From: Haloglomus irregulare
Lineage (GTDB): Archaea; Halobacteriota; Halobacteria; Halobacteriales; Haloarculaceae
Reading direction: 5' to 3'
Assembly: GCF_007421925.1 (NCBI RefSeq)
Contig: NZ_QMDX01000003.1
Location: 262,073 to 326,072, forward strand
Length of the DNA: 64,000 nt
Shown here: positions 36,606-43,819 of the stretch, one piece after another
Layout of the letters: each line of letters opens with the position of its first letter
Position numbering within the stretch: position 1 is the first letter of the stretch
The notes under the pieces: model-generated
What the model saw: only the letters and a program-made list of their open reading frames with translations
What the model was told of the DNA's origin: nothing
Database searches by the model: none
Translations under genes and position numbers: made by a program

Positions 36606-37718
36606 CTACTCCCCGTGTGCGGTGTCCGCCGGCTCGTGGGCCGGCCCCGGAACCGGGCCGTCGTAGCCGTCGGGCACGTACGGGCAGAGCGGGTCGCTGG
36701 CGAGCGGGTCGCCGGTGTGGGCGTAGGCCCGCGACCGGCTCCCGCCACAGACGCGGCGGAACCCGCAGGCGCCGCATTTCCCCGACAGGGCGTCGCGGTC
36801 GCGTAGCCGCTCGAACAGGTCGGCGTCCCGGTAGACGTCGACGACGGAGTCCTCGCGGACGTTCCCCGCGGGCCGGGGGAGGAACCCGGAGGGGTAGACG
36901 TCGCCGAGGTGGCTGACGAACGCGAAGCCGTCGCCGGCGACGATGCCGGGCCGGCGGCTCGTCGCCGGGTCCGCGGTGGCTCCGTTCCCGCCCTCGCCGG
37001 CCTGCATCGCGACACGGCGGTAGAACGGCGCCTCCGTCGTCTTCACGCCGAACGGGGCGTCGTCGCGGACGTCGCGGAGCCATCGCATCACGCGCTCGGC
37101 GCGCTCCGGCGACACCGGGTCCAGCAGCGCGCCGCGGCCGACGGGCACGAGGAAGAACACCGCCCAGCGCGCCGCGCCGAGGTCGGCCACCAGCTCCCGT
37201 ATCGCCGGGAGCTGGTCGACGGTCTCGGCGCAGACGGTGGTGTTGACCTGGAGCGGGAGCCCCAGCTCGCGGGCGCTCTCGGCCGCCCGCACGGTCGTCC
37301 CGAAGCTGCCGACCTCCCCGCGGAACGCGTCGTGGCTGTCGGCGTCGCCGCCGTCGAAGCTGAGCGCGAGCCGCCCCAGCCCGTGGCTCCGGAGCTCGGC
37401 CAGCGCCTCGTGGTCCAGCCCGTCGGTTCCCGAGGGGGTGAGCGTCATCCGACAGCCCGCGTCGGTCCCGTGGGCGACGAGGTCGACGAGGTCCGGCCGC
37501 CTCATCGGGTCGCCGCCGGAGAGCACGACGAGCTGGTCGTCGCCGAAGCGGCTCGCCGCCGTCAGCAGGTCACGGCCCTCGGCGGTCGACAGCTCGCGGG
37601 GATGTCGCTCGGGGCGGGCGCTCGCCCGACAGTGGTCACACGCCAGGTCGCAGGCCCGGGTCACCTCCCAGACGAGGACGAACGGCCGCTCGCTCGTGTC
37701 GATGTCGGTCGGTCCCAT
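36606..37718 (-). CDS. Radical SAM/SPASM protein (TIGR04053-like)
   Basis: A 370-residue radical SAM enzyme. The iron-sulfur motif CDLACDHC (CX3CX2C) lies near residues 23-30, GGDPMRRPDLVDL near 67-79, and a C-terminal SPASM-type cluster (CGACGFRRVCGG...CPY) near 320-350. The TIGR04053 family is related to enzymes acting on peptides or on haem precursors; the substrate is unknown. A TCCCAGTGACTGGGA palindrome lies 42 bases before the ATG and matches the one before the partner operon at 50.1 kb. Confidence 0.8.
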   Translation of the reverse strand: MGPTDIDTSERPFVLVWEVTRACDLACDHCRASARPERHPRELSTAEGRDLLTAASRFGDDQLVVLSGGDPMRRPDLVDLVAHGTDAGCRMTLTPSGTDGLDHEALAELRSHGLGRLALSFDGGDADSHDAFRGEVGSFGTTVRAAESARELGLPLQVNTTVCAETVDQLPAIRELVADLGAARWAVFFLVPVGRGALLDPVSPERAERVMRWLRDVRDDAPFGVKTTEAPFYRRVAMQAGEGGNGATADPATSRRPGIVAGDGFAFVSHLGDVYPSGFLPRPAGNVREDSVVDVYRDADLFERLRDRDALSGKCGACGFRRVCGGSRSRAYAHTGDPLASDPLCPYVPDGYDGPVPGPAHEPADTAHGE

Positions 37719-37760
37719 GGCCGTTCCTGGGGCCGGGAGCCTGACGGCGGTACCGCTGGC

Positions 37761-37775
37761 TCCCAGTGACTGGGA
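37761..37775. promoter_or_regulatory. Palindrome TCCCAGTGACTGGGA between radical SAM and HTH genes
   Basis: A 15-bp palindrome with one central base, 42 bases before the minus-strand radical SAM start and overlapping the GTG start of the divergent HTH gene. Its near copy is at 50155-50169. Confidence 0.75.
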
Positions 37776-38443
37776 ACGACGGTGTCGGCGCGCTCCCCGA
37801 GGACGTTCGGGCCGCGGTCCGGACCGACGACCCTGACGACGTCCTCGCTGGGATGGAGGCGGCCGCGGCAGTGACCGCGGTCGAGCCCATCCGCCGGGAC
37901 CCCGACGCCGTCGTGGTCCAGTTCGAGACGACCCAGCCCCTGCTGCTGCCCGCCGAGGCCTCCGGCGTCCCCATCTCGCTCCCCGCGGAGATCGCCGACG
38001 GCCGCGCGGCGCTGGCAGCGACCGCCTCCCGCGACCGCATCACCGCGCTCGGCGACCCGGGGCTACGCTACTCGCTCGACCGGCTGTACGGGTCCGTCGG
38101 GGCCGCGTCGCCGCTGACCGACCGGCAGCGTGAGATGCTGCTGGCGGCGCTGGAACGGGGCTATCAGGACACGCCGCGGACGACCACCCTCTCGGGGCTG
38201 GCCGACGACCTCGGGATGGCCGCCTCCACCACCAGCGAGACCATCCACCGCGCCGAGGCGTTCGTCGCCGACCGGCTCGACACGGGGCCGGACGTCCACC
38301 CGCCGGGCGCCCGTGGCGCCCGAGTCGAGGGCGCTCGGCCGCAGGGGGGTCGAGACCCCCAGTGTTGCGGGGCCACCAGCACGCACCCTCCGACCGTAGG
38401 TTCGGGCACGTGCGGCCGGCCCCGTCCGGCCACGTGTCAACTC
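37766..38443 (+). CDS. Bacterio-opsin-activator-type HTH regulator, no stop before crtI
   Basis: About 180 residues read as a Bat-type HTH protein. An N-terminal domain (VVVQFETTQPLLLPAEASGV) is followed by the HTH_10 signature LTDRQREMLLAALERGYQ ... LADDLGMAASTTSETIHRAE. Such proteins activate opsin, carotenoid or anaerobic genes. No stop codon occurs before the in-frame start of phytoene desaturase at 38444; the intervening 45 residues are low-complexity and contain a regulatory palindrome. Either a stop has been lost or a 737-residue fusion is made. The GTG start lies inside the radical SAM operator, so the true start may be later. Confidence 0.65.
38353..38372. promoter_or_regulatory. CCCC-CAGTGTTG-GGGG palindrome upstream of crtI
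   Basis: GACCCCCAGTGTTGCGGGGC belongs to the palindrome group of 38-48.5 kb. It lies about 70 bases before the crtI ATG, inside the open HTH frame. Confidence 0.6.
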
Positions 38444-39979
38444 ATGTCCACCAGCAGCCTCGACTCCGAGTCAGTCGTCATCGTCGGCGCCGGGTTCGGC
38501 GGTCTCTCGGCCGCCTGTCATCTGGCCGATGCGGGTGCCGACGTGACCGTCGTCGAACAGCGCGCCGAACCCGGGGGTGTCGCCGGTCGCATCGAGCGCG
38601 AGGGGTTCCGCTTCGACACCGGGCCCTCGTGGTACCTGATGCCGTCGACGTTCGAACGGTTCTTTGCCCGGTTCGACCGGGCGCCGTCGGACTACTACGG
38701 CCTGACGCGGCTCGACCCGAACTACCAGGTGTACTGGAAGGACGGCGACACGGCGGCCCTCCCGGCCGACCGCGCCGGCCAGCGCGAGCTGTTCGAGTCC
38801 TACGAGGCCGGCGCCGCCGACGCCCTCGAGGACTACCTCGCGGACGCCCGCGAGGCCTACGAGGTCGGGATGGAGGAGTTCGTCTACGAGCGCCGGCCAC
38901 GGTGGCGCGACTGGCTCGACCCCGACCTGCTGCGGGCGGCCCGCGGGGTCACCCTGCTCGGGTCGATGGACGACCAGGTCGGGCGGTTCTTCGACCATCC
39001 CAAGCTCCGCCAGCTGGTCGAGTACACGCTCGTCTTCCTCGGCGGGTCGCCGTACAACACGCCGGCGCTGTACTCGCTGATGAGCCACGTCGACATGAAC
39101 GAGGGCGTCTACTACCCGACGGGCGGCGTCGCCGCCGTCGTCGACGGTATCGCCGACCTCGCGCGCGAACTGGGCGTCGAGTTCCGGTTCGGCCACGCGG
39201 TGACCGCCATCGAGCGGCTCCCCGACGGACTCCTCGTCTCGACCGCGGGCGAGGGTCCCGACTTCGAGCCCGACCGCGTCGTCTGCAACGCGACGCCGGC
39301 CCACGCCGAGCGGGAACTGCTCCCGGCGGACGCCCGTGACCGCGACCCCGCCGACTGGGACGACTGCACCTACGCCCCGTCGGCGTTCATCTGCTATCTC
39401 GGCGTCGAGGGGGCGCTCCCGGAGCTGGAGCACCACACCCTCGTCCTCCCGACCGACTGGGACGACCACTTCGCGGCCATCTTCGACGAGCCGGCGTGGC
39501 CCGAGGACCCGTCCTACTACGTCAACGTCCCCTCCCGGACGGACGACGCGGTGGCGCCGCCCGGCCACGAGACGGTCGTCGTCCTCGTCCCCATCGCGCC
39601 GGGGCTGGACGACGGGCCCGAGGCGCGCGACCGCTACCGCGAGCAGGTGCTCGACGACCTCGCCCGGCACGCCGGCGTCGACCTGCGCGACCGCATCGTC
39701 GTCGAGGCGTCGGCCTGCGTCTCGGAGTTCGCCGCGCTGGGCTACCCCGAGGGAACCGCGCTCGGCCTGGCGCATACGCTCACCCAGACCGGGCCCCTCC
39801 GGCCGGACCATCGCTCGGCCGCGATGGATGGCCTCTACTACGCCGGCTCGTTCACCGAGCCCGGCATCGGGATGCCGATGTGCCTCATCAGCGGTGAACA
39901 CGCCGCCGCGGCCGTCGCGGCGGACGCCACGACGGCGGCCTCGGGCCCGCTCGCACGGGTCGGCCTCCGGTCGGACTGA
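38444..39979 (+). CDS. crtI: Phytoene desaturase (CrtI family)
   Basis: A 511-residue FAD-dependent carotenoid desaturase acting on phytoene towards lycopene, the route to bacterioruberin and retinal. The dinucleotide-binding motif VVIVGAGFGGLSAACHLA lies near residues 9-26, FDTGPSWYLMPSTFERFF near 54-71, and the family's C-terminal signature YYAGSFTEPGIGMPMCLISG near 467-486. The ATG at 38444 gives the normal family N-terminus. The nearby brp/blh gene supports a carotenoid/retinal function. The enzyme lacks a neighbouring phytoene synthase here. Confidence 0.9.
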   Translation: MSTSSLDSESVVIVGAGFGGLSAACHLADAGADVTVVEQRAEPGGVAGRIEREGFRFDTGPSWYLMPSTFERFFARFDRAPSDYYGLTRLDPNYQVYWKDGDTAALPADRAGQRELFESYEAGAADALEDYLADAREAYEVGMEEFVYERRPRWRDWLDPDLLRAARGVTLLGSMDDQVGRFFDHPKLRQLVEYTLVFLGGSPYNTPALYSLMSHVDMNEGVYYPTGGVAAVVDGIADLARELGVEFRFGHAVTAIERLPDGLLVSTAGEGPDFEPDRVVCNATPAHAERELLPADARDRDPADWDDCTYAPSAFICYLGVEGALPELEHHTLVLPTDWDDHFAAIFDEPAWPEDPSYYVNVPSRTDDAVAPPGHETVVVLVPIAPGLDDGPEARDRYREQVLDDLARHAGVDLRDRIVVEASACVSEFAALGYPEGTALGLAHTLTQTGPLRPDHRSAAMDGLYYAGSFTEPGIGMPMCLISGEHAAAAVAADATTAASGPLARVGLRSD

Positions 39980-40123
39980 GGCGGCCGACCGGACATCGCA
40001 CCTGCCCGGAACGCCGCCACCCCGGCGTTCCCGTGCTCGTCTCCGACCCGCTCCCCGGCCGCTCGCTAACAACGTATGTAAAACTGGAATAGGGTTTATC
40101 CGTGTCAGGTGTCTAATACGCTC

Positions 40124-40708
40124 GTGACCGATACGGGGGCCTCCGAGACGGCCCGCCCGGAGTCGGGCGGCCGTCCACGGACGCGTGAGGGTTCGTCCCG
40201 TCGCGGCGACGCGTCGACGACCGACGCCGAGGGGGTGTCGCCCGCGACGATCGAGGACGGGTCGGGCCGGGCGATCCGGTTCGCGCCCTACGAGCCGGCG
40301 GCCCGCGAGTCGCTGGTCGACATGTACGCCACGTTCGACCCGACACAGCGCGCGCAGGGCATCCCCCCGGTCCGGCGGGACGCCGTCGAGTCGTGGCTCG
40401 ACAGCGTCCTCGAGGGCCCCTCGCTGCTGGCATGGCACGAGGACCGGGTCGTCGGCCACGTGCTGTTCGTCCCGGACGGCGACGGGGCCCACGAACTCGC
40501 CATCTTCGTCCACCAGGGGTACCAGGACGCGGGCGTCGGCACGGCACTCCTCCGGCGGGGGCTCGACCACGCCCGGGCCGCGGGCGTCACCCGGGTGTGG
40601 CTCTCGGTCACCTGGGGGAACGACCGCGCCCGGGCGGTCTACCGGCGCGCGGGCTTCGAGCGGGAGCGCCCCGCCGGCGGGGCGCTCCGGATGTCGCGCC
40701 GCCTCTGA
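40124..40708 (+). CDS. GNAT family N-acetyltransferase
   Basis: A 194-residue protein with a disordered Thr/Arg/Glu-rich leader of about 45 residues, then a GNAT domain. Acetyl-CoA-binding motif A is HQGYQDAGVGTALLRRGLDH (near 125-144), followed by VWLSVTWGNDRARAVYRRAG. The substrate is unknown. A TTTATC box at 40095-40100 is 27 bases before GTG 40124; an in-frame GTG at 40109 would be too close to it. The 3' end meets the convergent brp/blh gene within five bases. Confidence 0.8.
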   Translation: MTDTGASETARPESGGRPRTREGSSRRGDASTTDAEGVSPATIEDGSGRAIRFAPYEPAARESLVDMYATFDPTQRAQGIPPVRRDAVESWLDSVLEGPSLLAWHEDRVVGHVLFVPDGDGAHELAIFVHQGYQDAGVGTALLRRGLDHARAAGVTRVWLSVTWGNDRARAVYRRAGFERERPAGGALRMSRRL

Positions 40709-40712
40709 CCCC

Positions 40713-41771
40713 TCAGGGGACGTACCAGATCCCCCGGCCACGGTCCAGCACGCTCCCGACGACGACGTGCGGGAGCGCGATGACGCTGATGAAGACGCTC
40801 CAGAACGCGACCAGCCCGAAGCGGAGCGACGGCGACGGCAGCGGGTTCGGCACGGCCAGCCAGAAGCCGCCCGCGACGGCCGCCGTGGCCAGCGCCCCGG
40901 CAACGAGCACGCCCCACGCCCGGAGCGCGACGGTCCCCGGCGCGGCGTCGGTGCCGCCGAGCAGGTCCCGGCCCTCGAACGCCGGCGGCTCGACGGCGAA
41001 CTCGCGGGCCACCTGCCGGAGCGAGTACCACAGCGGGAAGTAGAGCCCGACGGCGACGACCACCGGGACCACCGCGAAGTAGCCGACCAGCAGCAGCGTC
41101 TCGGCCGCGTCGGCCAGCCAGGCGCCGTCGCCCGTCCGGCGGCGGAACCCCCAGCCCAGATGTGCCAGGACGACGGCACCGTAGCCCGCGCCGACGAGCC
41201 AGCGCGTCGTATCGAAATGCTGGGCTGCGGGCGCCAGCCCGCCGGGGTCGACCATCGACACCATCAGCGCGCTGAACGTGTGGAAGGGCCCCGGAAAGGC
41301 GACGACGGGGACGGCCATGACGGCCCCGCCCCGGGCCGCGACCGCGAGGGCGCGCTGGGCCCGCGACCGGAGGTGGCTCGTCCCCGTCGTCGCCCGGAGG
41401 ACGTGGAGGTCCCCGCCGCCGCCCTTCAGCACGGCGACCGTGACCGCCAGCGCCAGCCCCGCGACCGGCGCGAGCAGGAACAGGCCGACGAACGCCGACG
41501 CCATCAGGAGGTAGGCGCCGACGTAGCCGTAGCGAAAGCGGGCGACCCGGCGCCGCAGGTTGGCGAAGTGCTCGTAGCCGCCGTGTGGCAGGTTCAGTGC
41601 GACCATCCCCACCAGGTAGACGGCGGCCTGCGTCTCCAGCGAGGGGGTGTGGCCGGCGAGCCGGAGCCCGCCGAACAGGAGCGTGAGCCCGGCCAGCGCC
41701 GCCCACGAGACGGTCAACACGGTCCACTCTACGCTTCCGGACGCCACCTCGCGTACACGTGTGACGCGCAT
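40713..41771 (-). CDS. Brp/Blh family beta-carotene 15,15'-dioxygenase-like membrane protein
   Basis: A 352-residue membrane protein of the Brp/Blh family, which cleaves beta-carotene to retinal for rhodopsins. It has about eight hydrophobic helices. Candidate metal-ligand positions are NLPHGGYEHFANL (near 62-74), the FHTFSAL region and IALPHVVVG near the C-terminus. The usual HGxxD motif reads HGGYE here, so activity should be verified. No rhodopsin gene is seen in the window. A palindrome (41807-41826) lies 36 bases upstream. Confidence 0.8.
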   Translation of the reverse strand: MRVTRVREVASGSVEWTVLTVSWAALAGLTLLFGGLRLAGHTPSLETQAAVYLVGMVALNLPHGGYEHFANLRRRVARFRYGYVGAYLLMASAFVGLFLLAPVAGLALAVTVAVLKGGGGDLHVLRATTGTSHLRSRAQRALAVAARGGAVMAVPVVAFPGPFHTFSALMVSMVDPGGLAPAAQHFDTTRWLVGAGYGAVVLAHLGWGFRRRTGDGAWLADAAETLLLVGYFAVVPVVVAVGLYFPLWYSLRQVAREFAVEPPAFEGRDLLGGTDAAPGTVALRAWGVLVAGALATAAVAGGFWLAVPNPLPSPSLRFGLVAFWSVFISVIALPHVVVGSVLDRGRGIWYVP

Positions 41772-41806
41772 CGTCGGCGACTACGCCCGGCTCGCGGCTG
41801 GTGGCG

Positions 41807-41826
41807 GCCCCCGAATACTGCGGGGA
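41807..41826. promoter_or_regulatory. CCCC-GAATACTGC-GGGG palindrome upstream of brp/blh
   Basis: Minus strand AATCCCCGCAGTATTCGGGG, 36 bases before the brp/blh start. It is one of the clearest members of the group. Confidence 0.75.
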
Positions 41827-41854
41827 TTCAAATGACGGGGAGCCGGCCGTATGA

Positions 41855-41874
41855 AACCCCCCACTGCTGTGGGT
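41855..41874. promoter_or_regulatory. Palindrome upstream of acyl-CoA dehydrogenase 2
   Basis: AACCCCCCACTGCTGTGGGT lies about 36 bases before the ATG at 41910. It is back to back with the brp/blh site, so each divergent gene has its own copy. Confidence 0.65.
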
Positions 41875-41909
41875 CGGAGATGAGAGGCGCGGCGGGCACA
41901 CGGTCCAGT

Positions 41910-43124
41910 ATGCACACCGACTCGGAGGCGGCACGGGAGTTGGCCGACCGCACGCGGGAGCTGATGGAGGAGGTCGTGCTGCCGATCGAGCGCGACCTCC
42001 CACCGGGGGCGACGGTGTCCGAGGGGACGGTGACGGAACTCCGTGAGGCCGCCCGCGAGTACGGGGTGTACGCGCCGCAGGTGAGCGGGGCGTACGGCGG
42101 GCTCGGCCACGACTTCCGGACGGTGCTGCCGGCGTTCGAGGCGGCCGGCCGGTCGCTCCTGGGGCCGACGGCGATGCGGGTCGCCGCGCCGGACGAGGGG
42201 AACATGCATCTCCTCGAGCTGGTCGGGACGCCGCTCCAGAAGGAGGAGTACCTCCGGCCGCTCGTCGCCGGCGAGATGCGGTCCGGGTTCTCGATGACGG
42301 AGCCGACACCGGGTGCCGGGAGCGACCCGACGATGATCCGGACCACCGCCGAGCGGGACGGCGACGAGTGGGTCATCGACGGGCAGAAGTGGTGGACCAC
42401 GCAGGGGGTCGAGGCCGACCTCCTCATCGTGCTCGCGCGGACGGACTCGGACGCCCACCCGTACGAGGGCTGCTCGCTGTTCCTCGTGCCCGCGGAGGCG
42501 CCGGGCGTCGAGGTCGTCCGCAACATCCCCCACATCGGCGGCGGGCCCCGCGGGACGAGCCACGCCGAGATCCGGTACGACGGCGTCCGGGTCCCCGAGG
42601 AGCACCTGCTGGGCACGCCGAACGAGGGGTTCACCCACGTCCAGCAGCGGCTCGGCCCCGCGCGGCTGACCCACTGCATGCGCTACGCCGGGATGGCCCG
42701 CCGGGCGCTGGACATCGCGGTCGCGTACGCCGACGAGCGGGCAGCGTTCGGGGGGACGCTGGCCGAGAAACAGCAGCCGCGGTTCGAGGTGGCCGAGGCC
42801 CGGACCCGGTTGCGGGCGGCCCGCGCGCTGGTCCGGGAGACGGCCGACCGTATCGCCAACGGGGAGGAGGCCCGCGTCGACGTCTCGATGTCGAAGCTGT
42901 TCACTGCGACCGTCGTCAACGACGTCGTCGATACCGCGATGCAGCTCGTCGGCGGCAACGCCATCGCCCGGGACCTCCCGCTGGCCGACTTCTACACGAC
43001 CGCCCGCCAGTTCCGTTTCGTCGACGGCGCCGACGAGGTCCACAAGCGCGTCATCGCCCGCGAGGCCTTCGCCCATCCGCCGACCGAGGAGCTGGAGCCG
43101 CTCACGCGGTACGACGAGAGGTAG
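41910..43124 (+). CDS. Acyl-CoA dehydrogenase
   Basis: A 404-residue acyl-CoA dehydrogenase with FSMTEPTPGAGSDPTMIRTTA (about 125-145, given in part), GQKWWTTQG, ERAAFGGTLAEKQ, and the C-terminal VGGNAIARDLPLADFYTTAR and DGADEVHKRVIAREAF. The charge-relay region fits the family; the substrate is unknown. It differs strongly from the paralogue at 9.4 kb. An earlier in-frame ATG near 41880 exists, but the ATG at 41910 is at the standard distance from the upstream palindrome and starts the first conserved helix. Confidence 0.9.
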   Translation: MHTDSEAARELADRTRELMEEVVLPIERDLPPGATVSEGTVTELREAAREYGVYAPQVSGAYGGLGHDFRTVLPAFEAAGRSLLGPTAMRVAAPDEGNMHLLELVGTPLQKEEYLRPLVAGEMRSGFSMTEPTPGAGSDPTMIRTTAERDGDEWVIDGQKWWTTQGVEADLLIVLARTDSDAHPYEGCSLFLVPAEAPGVEVVRNIPHIGGGPRGTSHAEIRYDGVRVPEEHLLGTPNEGFTHVQQRLGPARLTHCMRYAGMARRALDIAVAYADERAAFGGTLAEKQQPRFEVAEARTRLRAARALVRETADRIANGEEARVDVSMSKLFTATVVNDVVDTAMQLVGGNAIARDLPLADFYTTARQFRFVDGADEVHKRVIAREAFAHPPTEELEPLTRYDER

Positions 43125-43197
43125 GCCTATATCCGCAAATCCCTCGATCTATTACCCGGATTCGGAATATCGTTCGAAAAACCCCACACTATCTCGA

Positions 43198-43383
43198 CTA
43201 TTCGACAGCGACCTGCCGGTCCTCATCGTCGGCGAGCAGCCAGAGGACGGCGATGGCCGGGAGCAGCGGTAACAGCAGCAGGGCGGTGCCGGCGGCGACG
43301 ACGAGCCCGACGACGGTCATCTGTGGGCTCGTGGTTCGGCCGTGGCCCTCGGCGATACTGCGCGGGGCGTCGGGTTCGGACAT
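43198..43383 (-). CDS. Small membrane protein
   Basis: A 61-residue protein. A polar N-terminus (MSEPDAPRSIAEGHGRT) is followed by one long hydrophobic segment, MTVVGLVVAAGTALLLLPLL-type, continuing through PAIAVLWLL, and an acidic tail. It fits a single- or hairpin-span membrane peptide. A palindrome (43417-43438) lies about 34 bases before the ATG, which links it to the local regulon. Confidence 0.6.
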   Translation of the reverse strand: MSEPDAPRSIAEGHGRTTSPQMTVVGLVVAAGTALLLLPLLPAIAVLWLLADDEDRQVAVE

Positions 43384-43416
43384 CGGTTCCCGCTACGGTC
43401 CGCATCCACGTGAGTC

Positions 43417-43438
43417 GGAACCCGTGGTACTGGGGGTC
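43417..43438. promoter_or_regulatory. Palindrome upstream of small membrane protein and AOR relic
   Basis: Minus strand AGACCCCCAGTACCACGGGT; the right half is imperfect. It lies 34 bases before the minus-strand start at 43383 and about 90 bases before the AOR relic on the plus strand. Confidence 0.6.
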
Positions 43439-43529
43439 TGAAGCGGCTGGGGACGGCGCCTCCCGGTTCACGTCGATTCCTGCAAGGCTGCGGGCCGTGG
43501 CTTTGGGGCTGTCGTCTGTACGGTGCTCT

Positions 43530-43745
43530 ATGTCGGAGCCGACGACACGCCTGCTGCGTGTCGACCTGTCGGCGGGAGCGACCCGGAGCGTCATGCTTCC
43601 GGACCGGTGGGTGCGTCGGTACGTCGGGGGGAGGGGCTCGGCGCACGCTACGCTCGCCGCGGGTTGGGTTCACGGGGGGCCCGACGCGGGCGCTGCTCGA
43701 GCGTCGCGGTCTCGACGCAACGGTCGACAGTGCGACGCCGTTCGC
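43530..43745 (+). pseudogene. Aldehyde:ferredoxin oxidoreductase with internal deletion
   Basis: From ATG 43530 the frame reads MSEPTTRLLRVDLSAGATRS and WVRRYVGGRGSAHATLAAG, the N-terminal signature of tungsten-dependent aldehyde:ferredoxin oxidoreductases. About 150 bases later, in another frame, GGPTRALLERRGLDATVD resembles the family's C-terminal end (GxPTRExLExLGLxDVAD). Some 500 codons between them are absent. I read this as a gene collapsed by internal deletion; the N-terminal match is the stronger of the two. Confidence 0.55.
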
Positions 43746-43819
43746 CGGAATGCCTGCTCACAGCCCGTGTTCTGCGCGTTTGGAGGGTGCAGTGTTGCTG
43801 CCCCGGCCCACGGTTCGGT

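Noticed and set aside
38471..41179. Open frame of about 900 codons on the minus strand
   Set aside because: Antisense to crtI, GNAT and part of brp/blh; the protein composition is not haloarchaeal (too basic) and no motif was found.
40185..43124. A 979-codon plus-strand frame running into the acyl-CoA dehydrogenase
   Set aside because: Only the last 404 codons match a family. The upstream part is a shadow of GNAT and antisense to brp/blh.
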